64,000 bases of DNA from Opitutaceae bacterium (lineage in GTDB: Bacteria > Verrucomicrobiota > Verrucomicrobiia > Opitutales > Opitutaceae), in NCBI GenBank assembly GCA_016711225.1, contig JADJTK010000010.1, positions 62,001 through 126,000 of the forward strand, in the 5' to 3' direction. Each line of letters starts with the position of its first letter. The stretch's first letter is position 1. The notes under the pieces were generated by a model. That model did not search any database. It saw only the letters and a program-made list of their open reading frames with translations, and was not told the DNA's origin. The position numbers were made by a program, and so were the translations under genes. Shown here piece after piece: positions 28,483 through 34,436 of the stretch.

Positions 28483-28809
28483 ATGCACTTGTATCTTAAA
28501 ATCGAAGGATCGCTTGAAGACGTCGCCCGAAAGATTGGTGACTCGGTGTTGCGTGGCTGGGACTGCCCAGTTGCGGGAAGGACTGAATCTGGGGAGGTGG
28601 CGAATACTACAAGTTCGCGCGTCCTGGCTCAGAGGTTCTTCTGGTTTGCAACGATGAGAGGAGCACCCCGATGTGTTCTACGAAGAAAGAAGTGGTTTCC
28701 TTTCTACCTCTACTGCTATGGTTCGAGGAACGGAGATCAGGTTCTCGAAGAAATCCGTCGCCTGCTTGATGGCACAGGCGTCATCTGCGAGATGCATGAA
28801 GACACCTAA
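28483..28809 (+). CDS. Cassette 6: hypothetical protein, internal indels suspected
   Basis: An uninterrupted frame of 108 residues starts at ATG 28483 (MHLYLKIEGSLEDVARKIGD) and ends at 28809, overlapping the R'' box. Its middle looks foreign, while the other frames give EYYKFARPGSEVLLVCNDER (about 28598-28660) and DVFYEERSGF (about 28670-28700) before the original frame resumes with FYLYCYGSRNGDQVLEEIRR. Three small indels that sum to a multiple of three would explain this. A GTG at 28474 is an alternative start. Function unknown. Confidence 0.55.
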   Translation: MHLYLKIEGSLEDVARKIGDSVLRGWDCPVAGRTESGEVANTTSSRVLAQRFFWFATMRGAPRCVLRRKKWFPFYLYCYGSRNGDQVLEEIRRLLDGTGVICEMHEDT

Positions 28810-28894
28810 CCAGCGGTCACAGCGCAACGGCTCTATCATGTCCATTTCAACCTCAATATCCGCGGTTCGCCGTGGCTGACCCGGAACGTTCGGC
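28804..28894 (+). other. attC site 6 (91 bp)
   Basis: R'' ACCTAAC (28804) and R' GTTCGGC (28888). R'' is the exact complement of the unusual left box GTTAGGT of this cassette, good evidence that box identity travels with the cassette. Confidence 0.87.
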
Positions 28895-28898
28895 AAGA

Positions 28899-29304
28899 AT
28901 GAAAAGCAAGATGATCGCCTTGTGGATATCGATGGGGGTGCTCGCATGTCTCATCTCGTTCTTCCTCGGGAAGCACTACTCGCTCTTCACGCCTGAAAGC
29001 GAGCGAAACGGAAATGCAGAGCTTCATGGCACAGATGAAGCCGTTGCTCGCAAATGACGAGGCTAGGACGAACGATCATCTTTCGCTGTTGATCGAAGTT
29101 CTCAAAGCTCTGGACGCAGGCGAGGATACGCGGGCGAAGAAAGAGATCATCGATCGCTTGGGTCGATTTTACTACAATTACACCTACGAAAACGAACGAA
29201 ACATGAATAGCGAGGCCACCGAGTCGCTTCTGAAGTCGATGGAAAGCCTCGGCGCTACTTCTAAGAGTTTTTCCAGCGTCCTGATATTTAGGCCCGAAGA
29301 ATAA
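28899..29304 (+). pseudogene. Cassette 7: membrane-anchored protein, probable frameshift
   Basis: The first frame (28899-29057) encodes a single N-terminal membrane segment (IALWISMGVLACLISFFLG). The second frame (protein-like from about 28990, ATG at 29014, stop 29304) encodes a soluble helical part including LLIEVLKALDAGEDTRAKKEIIDRL. Together they make one anchored protein of about 135 residues with a +1 break near 28985-29000. Alternatively they are two overlapping genes. The stop lies 5 bases before attC 7. Family unknown. Confidence 0.55.
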
Positions 29305-29308
29305 AAGT

Positions 29309-29401
29309 GCCGAACCAGTCACTACAGCGCAATGCCTCTACGATGTCCTCTTCAACTATAAAGTCCGCAGTTCGGCATGGCTGACCTATGAGGCGTTCGG
29401 C
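29309..29401 (+). other. attC site 7 (93 bp)
   Basis: R'' GCCGAAC (29309) and R' GTTCGGC (29395). The longest site. An inner GTTCGGC-like word at 29370 mimics the outer box but lacks the right spacing. Confidence 0.85.
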
Positions 29402-29410
29402 GACAAATTT

Positions 29411-29644
29411 ATGCAGAGAATACTATTGCTTATCCTCGTTGGGCTCACTGCCGCACTTGCCGCGTTACGAGCCATTGCTGGCATCGTGCTTTTCATCCTC
29501 GATATGAGAAATGGCGGACGGCATGCTCCAGAAGTCCTCGGTGCCTTAACGGCTTCAATTGTGGTTGCGCTCGGGCTGGGCTGGCTATGGAGAAGAATGT
29601 ACTTTTCAAAAGCAGAAAAGACGACATCTGGCACTGTCAAATGA
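29411..29644 (+). CDS. Cassette 8: small two-helix membrane protein
   Basis: The 77-residue protein has two predicted membrane helices, ILLLILVGLTAALAALRAIA running into GIVLFIL (about 4-30) and VLGALTASIVVALGLGWLW (about 42-60), then a short basic tail. It starts 9 bases after the crossover box and ends 7 bases before attC 8. No family recognised. It appears intact. Confidence 0.7.
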   Translation: MQRILLLILVGLTAALAALRAIAGIVLFILDMRNGGRHAPEVLGALTASIVVALGLGWLWRRMYFSKAEKTTSGTVK

Positions 29645-29651
29645 AGGTGCG

Positions 29652-29741
29652 GCCGAACCAGACGCCACATCCAACGACTCTATGATGCCCGATTTCCAAT
29701 CAACGTCCGCGGTTCGTCGTGGCTGAGCTTTGACGTTAGGC
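29652..29741 (+). other. attC site 8 (90 bp)
   Basis: R'' GCCGAAC (29652) and R' GTTAGGC (29735). Almost identical inside to attC 11. Confidence 0.88.
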
Positions 29742-29750
29742 AAAGAAAGC

Positions 29751-30120
29751 ATGGGATTCCTCGCATCACTCTTCAAGAGACGCAAAGAAGCGCCGGTAGA
29801 GCCTCTTGGCAGCGTGGATTTCGACGATTCCCGCGTCGTATTCCGCTACCGTGACCGTGTCGAGGGGATCGCCTGGCGAGATCTGATCGAGGTTGGCATT
29901 GTCACGACGGACGAGGGTCCGTTCCAAGAGGACGTTTATTTCCTTCTGCTCGGCCCCAAGCAAAGAGAAAGGCTGTTCGATTCCGCATGGCGCAAAGGGC
30001 AGTAAAGAGCTGCTTGAGCGCCTGCAGAGCTTGCCCGACTTCAATCACGACGCTGTGATCCGTGCGATGGGCTGTACCAGCAATAATAGCTTCACCTGCT
30101 GGCAGAAAAAGAATGCCTAA
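29751..30120 (+). pseudogene. Cassette 9: hypothetical protein, frameshifted
   Basis: The first frame (29751-30005) reads MGFLASLFKRRKEAPVEPLG, then RVVFRYRDRVEGIAWRDLIE and VYFLLLGPKQ. The second frame, from about 29965 to 30120, continues IPHGAKGSKELLERLQSLPD and ends with CWQKKNA. The join gives about 120 residues that fill the cassette, with the stop overlapping the R'' box. The break is a +1 shift between about 29955 and 29985. The fused text looks like a single small alpha/beta protein. Function unknown. Confidence 0.55.
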
Positions 30121-30204
30121 CAAGACACCACTGCCAATGCCGGGAGAGTCTCCTTCTTCCAAGCTGTGTCCGGTGTCCGGCATGGCAGGCCTCTGACGTT
30201 CGGC
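30115..30204 (+). other. attC site 9 (90 bp)
   Basis: R'' GCCTAAC (30115), exact complement of the left box GTTAGGC; R' GTTCGGC (30198). Inner halves ATGCCGG and CCGGCAT. Confidence 0.87.
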
Positions 30205-30213
30205 GCAAAGAAA

Positions 30214-30564
30214 ATGGCCCTTTCGAAGAAAGAGATCGTCGTTACCGGAGCATTCGCAGCCATCGCTGGGTTTTCTGCTGCTACGTTGATCTGGGCCTTT
30301 TGGGCGTACAGCACGCCCGGTGATTTCTTCGCGAACGGAAGTCCATTGGTTCTGCCGACGATTGCGGTTGGTTCCATTGCTGCGAGCGTCTTAGGCTGGC
30401 GGGTACGAAGTAAGAAGATGCGCGGCATTCTTATCCTCCTCGGGGTCCCTCTCCGTGACCTACATCATTATTCTCCCGGATGGTTGGTGGTCGCATGGTC
30501 CGCCGGGAAATCACTAAGCCATGAAGAACGGGCCGAACAAGTCACCACTGCGCAACGCCGGTAG
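30214..30564 (+). CDS. Cassette 10: small membrane protein
   Basis: The annotated frame gives 116 residues with membrane helices IVVTGAFAAIAGFSAATLIW and LPTIAVGSIAASVLGW. After ILILLG the frame turns charged and runs into attC 10. The alternative frame, reached by dropping one G from GGGG at about 30442-30445, instead continues SLSVTYIIILPDGWW and stops at 30517, before the attC. That reading restores a third helix and is more plausible. The start is ATG 30214, 10 bases after the crossover box. Confidence 0.6.
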   Translation: MALSKKEIVVTGAFAAIAGFSAATLIWAFWAYSTPGDFFANGSPLVLPTIAVGSIAASVLGWRVRSKKMRGILILLGVPLRDLHHYSPGWLVVAWSAGKSLSHEERAEQVTTAQRR

Positions 30565-30623
30565 AAGCGCCCGTTTTCCAAGCGACGTCCGATTCCCGGC
30601 GTGGCAGACCTGAGGCGTTAGCC
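30532..30623 (+). other. attC site 10 (92 bp)
   Basis: R'' GCCGAAC (30532) and R' GTTAGCC (30617). The interior matches attC 1 at nearly every base. Confidence 0.88.
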
Positions 30624-30627
30624 AAAT

Positions 30628-31101
30628 ATGAAGGCCGTCGACCTCTCAACTGCCCAAGCGTGGTGCGCCGAACATGGGTTCGCTATCGGGGAGTTTGGCT
30701 TACCTGCTTTGCGAGGTGCTGACGGTCTTAAGGAGTTCGCGATACCCGAAGACGCCGGAAAGCGAGTTGCGCTGGTCCGAGGTCACATGCGACGGTTCGA
30801 AAAGGAAGAAGAAGTGTGCATCTGGCTCGACGATTGGGACGTTTGGCAGTCGGGGCAGCGGTGGCACATCTTCGAGCGCTTTCGCCTCTCTTACGGTGTC
30901 GGCGAGTCCATCATGCAGCGACCATGTCACCTCATTCAGAAGGAGGAGTTCGACACTGCTATTTCGATCGCCGTCTTCGCGGTCCTTATGTTGGCCGATT
31001 GCCATATTCTCGGATCGTCCGGTGGCGTCTACACATTCTATTCCCACGACGAATGGGGAAAGAACTGGGCTAACCAGACGCCACATCCAACGACTCTATG
31101 A
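30628..31101 (+). CDS. Cassette 11: hypothetical soluble protein
   Basis: The 157-residue soluble protein begins MKAVDLSTAQAWCAEHGFAI. It contains an acidic, tryptophan-rich centre (EEEVCIWLDDWDVWQSGQRW) and a C-terminal alpha/beta part. The last 11 or so residues come from attC 11. The start is 5 bases after the crossover box. The intact frame fills the cassette. Such SMI1/KNR4-sized cytosolic proteins are frequent cargo in integrons, but no family assignment is made. Confidence 0.7.
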   Translation: MKAVDLSTAQAWCAEHGFAIGEFGLPALRGADGLKEFAIPEDAGKRVALVRGHMRRFEKEEEVCIWLDDWDVWQSGQRWHIFERFRLSYGVGESIMQRPCHLIQKEEFDTAISIAVFAVLMLADCHILGSSGGVYTFYSHDEWGKNWANQTPHPTTL

Positions 31102-31157
31102 TGCCCGTTTTCCAATCAACGTCCGCGATTCGTCGTGGCTGAGCAGTGGCGTTGGGC
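31068..31157 (+). other. attC site 11 (90 bp)
   Basis: R'' GGCTAAC (31068), exact complement of the left box GTTAGCC; R' GTTGGGC (31151). Twin of attC 8. Confidence 0.88.
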
Positions 31158-31162
31158 GAAAG

Positions 31163-31669
31163 ATGACCTTCCTCCGAAAACACTTTGTCGGCTTTCTACT
31201 GGGAGCACTGTCGATTCTGGTACTCGCCGAAGTGTGCCCGGTCTTCACCATCGGGTTTTGGCGTCTGGCGATCTGGCCAGAGTTAGCGATCGGTGGAGTT
31301 GCGACATCCCGGGGCGAGCGTCTGTACATCCGGTTGCGGAATTCGTTCTCGCCCGAGTGTTCGTTCGTTGCGCTCTACCACGTTGGAAACAGCCAAGCGC
31401 AAGCGTACGCACTGCACGGCTTGCATGAGATTCGATCTGCCCGCTTCCCCGAGCTCAGAGACGCTTTCCGCGCGAAGTCCGGCACCGTGACGATGCGGGT
31501 TGGGTGTACGACCGTGGATATCGAAAAGAGGGAAGTATCGTATGTGTTCGAAGATCACACCTACCTCATTCGCGAAGAAGAACCGGAGGCCAACAAGACA
31601 CCACTGCCAACTCCGGTAGCGAGTCCGCCTTCCAAGCACGATCAGGTGCCCGGAGCGGCAGACCTCTGA
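31163..31669 (+). CDS. Cassette 12: membrane-anchored hypothetical protein
   Basis: The 168-residue protein has an N-terminal hydrophobic segment (FVGFLLGALSILVLAEV, about 8-24) followed by a beta-rich exported domain (GERLYIRLRNSFSPECSFVA, then VEKREVSYVFED-like strands near 130-145). The final 27 residues are encoded by attC 12. The frame is open upstream through cassette 11 in another frame, but the start is the ATG 6 bases after the crossover box. No family recognised. Confidence 0.7.
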   Translation: MTFLRKHFVGFLLGALSILVLAEVCPVFTIGFWRLAIWPELAIGGVATSRGERLYIRLRNSFSPECSFVALYHVGNSQAQAYALHGLHEIRSARFPELRDAFRAKSGTVTMRVGCTTVDIEKREVSYVFEDHTYLIREEEPEANKTPLPTPVASPPSKHDQVPGAADL

Positions 31670-31677
31670 CGTTCGGC
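31588..31677 (+). other. attC site 12 (90 bp)
   Basis: R'' GGCCAAC (31588) and R' GTTCGGC (31671). R'' differs by one base from the GCCCAAC expected from the left box, one of two exceptions in the array. Confidence 0.82.
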
Positions 31678-31687
31678 AAAAATCCCA

Positions 31688-32143
31688 ATGAAGCATAAGC
31701 GTCTAGGAATTTCATTGGTGTGTGTGGCGGCGCTGGCGGTTGCCATTCCGTGGGGCGTCTCGACGTACCGCTTCTGGCTGCCGAGATTCCAGGAACCGAA
31801 GTTTGATGAGCCCCGCGGCGATGGGCTTGAGTGCGTTTCCATCGTGCGGCTTCTCGCGGCTCCGAATGAGCTGGCCGGTCGGCGGGTCCGTATCGAGGGG
31901 TTCCTCTGGATCGAGTACGAAGGGAATGCGATCTACCTTCATGAAGAGGATTATCGTCGGGGCCTCTATCGGAATGGGCTCCGACTTGAGCTGACCCAAG
32001 ACGAGAAGGCGAAAGAAGACATCCTGAGGAAGTTGAGCGGCCACTATGTCATGCTTGAAGGTGTTTTCGTCGGAGGCCGGAGTCAGATGCAGCTCTGGAG
32101 CGGAACGATCCGCGACATTAGCCGGGTTCAGCTGGAGTGGTGA
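31688..32143 (+). CDS. Cassette 13: exported protein with OB-fold-like domain
   Basis: The 151-residue protein has an N-terminal signal or anchor (LGISLVCVAALAVAIPWGV, about 6-24). The domain from about 48 on looks like a small OB-fold barrel: CVSIVRLLAAPNELAGRRVR, IEGFLWIEYEGNAIYLH and HYVMLEGVFVGG. The pattern 'VSIVRLLAxPxxLxGRRVRIEGFL' resembles OB domains of periplasmic BOF type, but this is inference. Intact, and ends 8 bases before attC 13. Confidence 0.7.
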   Translation: MKHKRLGISLVCVAALAVAIPWGVSTYRFWLPRFQEPKFDEPRGDGLECVSIVRLLAAPNELAGRRVRIEGFLWIEYEGNAIYLHEEDYRRGLYRNGLRLELTQDEKAKEDILRKLSGHYVMLEGVFVGGRSQMQLWSGTIRDISRVQLEW

Positions 32144-32151
32144 AAAAGATG

Positions 32152-32242
32152 GCCGAACCAGCCACCAGTACCAATGCCGGGGAAAGTGCCCAGTTTCCAA
32201 TCACCGCCAGCCGCCCGGCATGGTACACCTGAAACGTTCGGC
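32152..32242 (+). other. attC site 13 (91 bp)
   Basis: R'' GCCGAAC (32152) and R' GTTCGGC (32236). Inner halves ATGCCGGGG and CCCGGCAT. Confidence 0.87.
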
Positions 32243-32468
32243 GAAAGAAGAAGTACATGGCAAAAGTCGCTTACGTTGATGTCGATGACACGCTCGTCCG
32301 GTCTGAGGTGGACCCCGAACACGAGACAGCGGGGACGGGTTGGTTAGTTATGGATTGAACAAGGAAAGTAAAGACAAGGGAGGGGGCGCAGGGGGAGGGG
32401 CTTGGCTCCTCCCCCGCCTTCTGGATTCAGCGGAGGGGTGGACGGGGAGGCAGCAGCCTCCCCGCCGT

Positions 32469-33342
32469 TCAGGCCGCCCGGTGGTTGAGGAGGGCGCGAT
32501 AGACGCGGGCAGGGGGCACTCCGTCATGGACCTTGTGGGGGCGGCGTTCGTTGTAGAACTCGAAGTAGGCGGTGAGCTGAGCGTGGGCGTCGATGAGCGA
32601 TTCGTAGCTCTTGAGATAGACCTCCTCGTATTTCACCGATCGCCACAGGCGTTCGACGAACACGTTGTCCAGGCACCGGCCCTTGCCGTCCATCGGACAG
32701 CTTCACCTTGGCGTCGAGCAGCACCTTGGTGAACTCGGCCGAGGTGAACTGACAACCCTGATCTGTATTGAAGATCTCCGGGATGCCGAACTCCGCCATC
32801 GCCCGCTGTACGGCTCGCACGCAGAAGGTCGCGTCGAGCGTGTTGGACAGCTCCCAGCTCAGTACCCGACGGGTGTGCCAGTCGATGACCGCACAGAGAT
32901 AGGCGAAGCCGCCCTTGATAGGCAGGTAGGTGATATCGGTGGCCCAGACCTGGTTGGGTCGATCGACGATCAGTCCTTTCAGCAGGTACGGATAGACCCG
33001 GTGCTGCGGGTTGGCCGCTGATAGGTTGGGCTTGCGATAGATCGCCTCCAATCCGAGCTGGCGCATCAGCCGCTGCACCCGCTTGCGGTTGACCCGGTGA
33101 CCCCGCAAGCGCAGCCAGTTGCGCATCTGCCGCGATCCAAAGAACGGGTACTCCAGATAGGTTTCGTCGATGAGGCGCATCAGCTGCAGGTTCTTGTCGC
33201 TCTCCGGCTGGGGTTGGCGGTAGTAGCTGGCGCGAGGCAATTCCAGCAGCGCGCACTGCTGGCTCACGCTCAACTTGGGATGTTTGGGCTCGATCATGCT
33301 GCGGCGCTCCTCAGTTCCCAAGTGGACCAACTTTTTTTTTGA
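32469..33342 (-). pseudogene. IS3-family transposase OrfB (DDE), frameshifted
   Basis: OrfB reads from the A-run through SMIEPKHPKLSVSQQCALLE. The HTH_21-like region and the rve catalytic core follow. The DDE residues are in VWATDITYLPIKGG, EIFNTDQGCQFTS and NVFVERLWRSVKYEEVYL. An extra G at about 32694 (AAGCTGTCC-G-ATGGAC) shifts the frame just before the third acidic residue, so the C-terminal 74 residues are in a separate frame ending at 32469. An internal start ATG lies at 33297. Confidence 0.8.
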
Positions 33343-33604
33343 GCCATTCGAGCTCCATCTTGAGCCGTCCGATTTCCTCGAACAGCTCTCGCTCTCGGGC
33401 AATGGACTGGGCCGGATCGACCGCCGGCTTTTGACCAAACACCTCGGGCAGGCGTTCGGAGACTTCCTTCTTCCACTGGCTCACCTGCACCGGATGCACC
33501 TTGTGCCGGGCGGCGATGGCGTGGACCGGCTCGATGCCCTTCAAGGCTTCGAGCCCGACCTGGGCTTTGAACTCGGGACTAAACGTACGACGTTTCTTGG
33601 ACAT
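33311..33604 (-). CDS. IS3-family transposase OrfA (HTH)
   Basis: The 97-residue OrfA has an HTH domain (RRTFSPEFKAQVGLEALKGI, about 5-45) and a C-terminal leucine zipper (ELFEEIGRLKMELEWLKKK), as in IS3-family elements. It ends just past a run of nine A residues (33332-33340 on the complement). OrfB lies in the +1 frame, not the -1 frame expected for programmed slippage. A run of seven A would restore both the usual ATGA overlap with OrfB at about 33295 and the -1 arrangement. Confidence 0.8.
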   Translation of the reverse strand: MSKKRRTFSPEFKAQVGLEALKGIEPVHAIAARHKVHPVQVSQWKKEVSERLPEVFGQKPAVDPAQSIARERELFEEIGRLKMELEWLKKKVGPLGN

Positions 33605-33913
33605 GACTGGATCTTGGATGGTTTGAACTTAACCATCCCCGCTGTCCAACTTCCGGGGTCCACCTCAGTCCGCCGGCACGAAGCGCATTCCGATCGTCAA
33701 TGTCGTGCGTGCCGTCAAAGCGCTGAAAGAAGAAGGTTGGGAGCTATACTGCTGGAGCAGCGGCGGTGGAGAGTACGCGAAGACGTCAGCGGAAGAGTTG
33801 GGCATCGCCGCCTGCTTTGTCGGCTTCCTCCCAAAGCCTGACGTGATGATCGACGATGTCCCGCCGCAGTCGTGGCCGTTCCTTCGAGTGATCCATCCCG
33901 CAGAAATCCAGCA

Positions 33914-34003
33914 GCCGAACAAGCCACCAGAGGCAATGGCGGTTAAGTGTCCGCCTTCCAATCAATCTCAGGCACCCGCCATGCTTCACCTGTGACGTTA
34001 GCC
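33914..34003 (+). other. attC site 14 (90 bp)
   Basis: R'' GCCGAAC (33914), complementary to the left box of the interrupted cassette at 32236; R' GTTAGCC (33997). The match across the IS confirms that both halves are one cassette. Confidence 0.87.
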
Positions 34004-34014
34004 GAGAAAGGATC

Positions 34015-34425
34015 ATGCCGTCTCCAGCGCTCAAGCTCATGCCAGACTATGGCAGCTGGCCGATCTGGCGTCACGATGGCGAGATCGGGAATCTTGATCC
34101 CCGCAAGCTTGGCGTCACCGAGGAGTTGGCTTGCGCGCTGGAAGATTGGGCGGCCACGTACGACTCACATCTGAATGTCAGTGACCCGGCTGCGACCACC
34201 TGGACCGAAGAAGAGAAGAAGGAGTTCGATATCGTAGGCCGCAGCCTGTGCCAGCGGCTGAGTGAAGAGGTTGGTGCGCGTTTCCGAGTCTTCTATTCTG
34301 CGCGATGCATCCCTGTTGAGGAGCTCACGACGAGAAACGGAGGGCTAACCAGCGGCCAGAGCGCAACGCCGGGAAAGTGCCCGGTTTCCAATCACTGCCC
34401 GCCGCCCGGCGTGGCTCATCCGTAA
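34015..34425 (+). CDS. Cassette 15: hypothetical soluble protein
   Basis: The 136-residue protein starts MPSPALKLMPDYGSWPIWRH and has an acidic helical middle (TWTEEEKKEFDIVGRSLCQR). The compact core ends at about residue 107. The last 29 residues (from NGGLTSGQSATP) are encoded by attC 15 and repeat the tail of cassette 2. Soluble, intact, family not recognised. The start is 12 bases after the crossover box. Confidence 0.7.
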   Translation: MPSPALKLMPDYGSWPIWRHDGEIGNLDPRKLGVTEELACALEDWAATYDSHLNVSDPAATTWTEEEKKEFDIVGRSLCQRLSEEVGARFRVFYSARCIPVEELTTRNGGLTSGQSATPGKCPVSNHCPPPGVAHP

Positions 34426-34434
34426 GCGTTAGCC
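34343..34434 (+). other. attC site 15 (92 bp)
   Basis: R'' GGCTAAC (34343), exact complement of the left box GTTAGCC; R' GTTAGCC (34428). Twin of attC 2. Confidence 0.88.
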
Positions 34435-34436
34435 AA

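Larger units (their letters stand above)
32304..33667 (-). mobile_element. IS3-family insertion sequence
   Basis: The 1364-bp element is bounded by 14-bp perfect terminal inverted repeats (TGAGGTGGACCCCG at the left, its complement at the right) and flanked by a GTC direct duplication (32301-32303 and 33668-33670). It carries orfA and orfB on the minus strand in the IS3 arrangement. The duplication means recent transposition into cassette 14. Both a shifted orfA/orfB junction and an indel in orfB suggest this copy cannot make transposase. Confidence 0.9.
32257..33995 (+). pseudogene. Cassette 14: HAD-like phosphatase split by an IS element
   Basis: The 5' part (32257-32303) encodes MAKVAYVDVDDTLVR, with the DxDDT nucleophile motif of HAD hydrolases. 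The 3' part (33668-33995) continues SAGTKRIPIVNVVRAVKALK, then WELYCWSSGGGEYAKTSAEE (motif II serine region) and PDVMIDDVPPQ (motif IV aspartates). Removing the IS and one copy of its 3-bp duplication GTC gives one frame of about 125 residues. The gene was therefore intact until the insertion. The last residues come from attC 14. Substrate unknown. Confidence 0.8.

Noticed and set aside
29370..29376. Inner GTTCGGC-like words inside attC 7 and attC 16 as alternative crossover points
   Set aside because: They lie about 20 bases before the true R' box and would make sites of about 70 bp unlike the uniform 90-93 of the array; they belong to the L' side of the hairpin.
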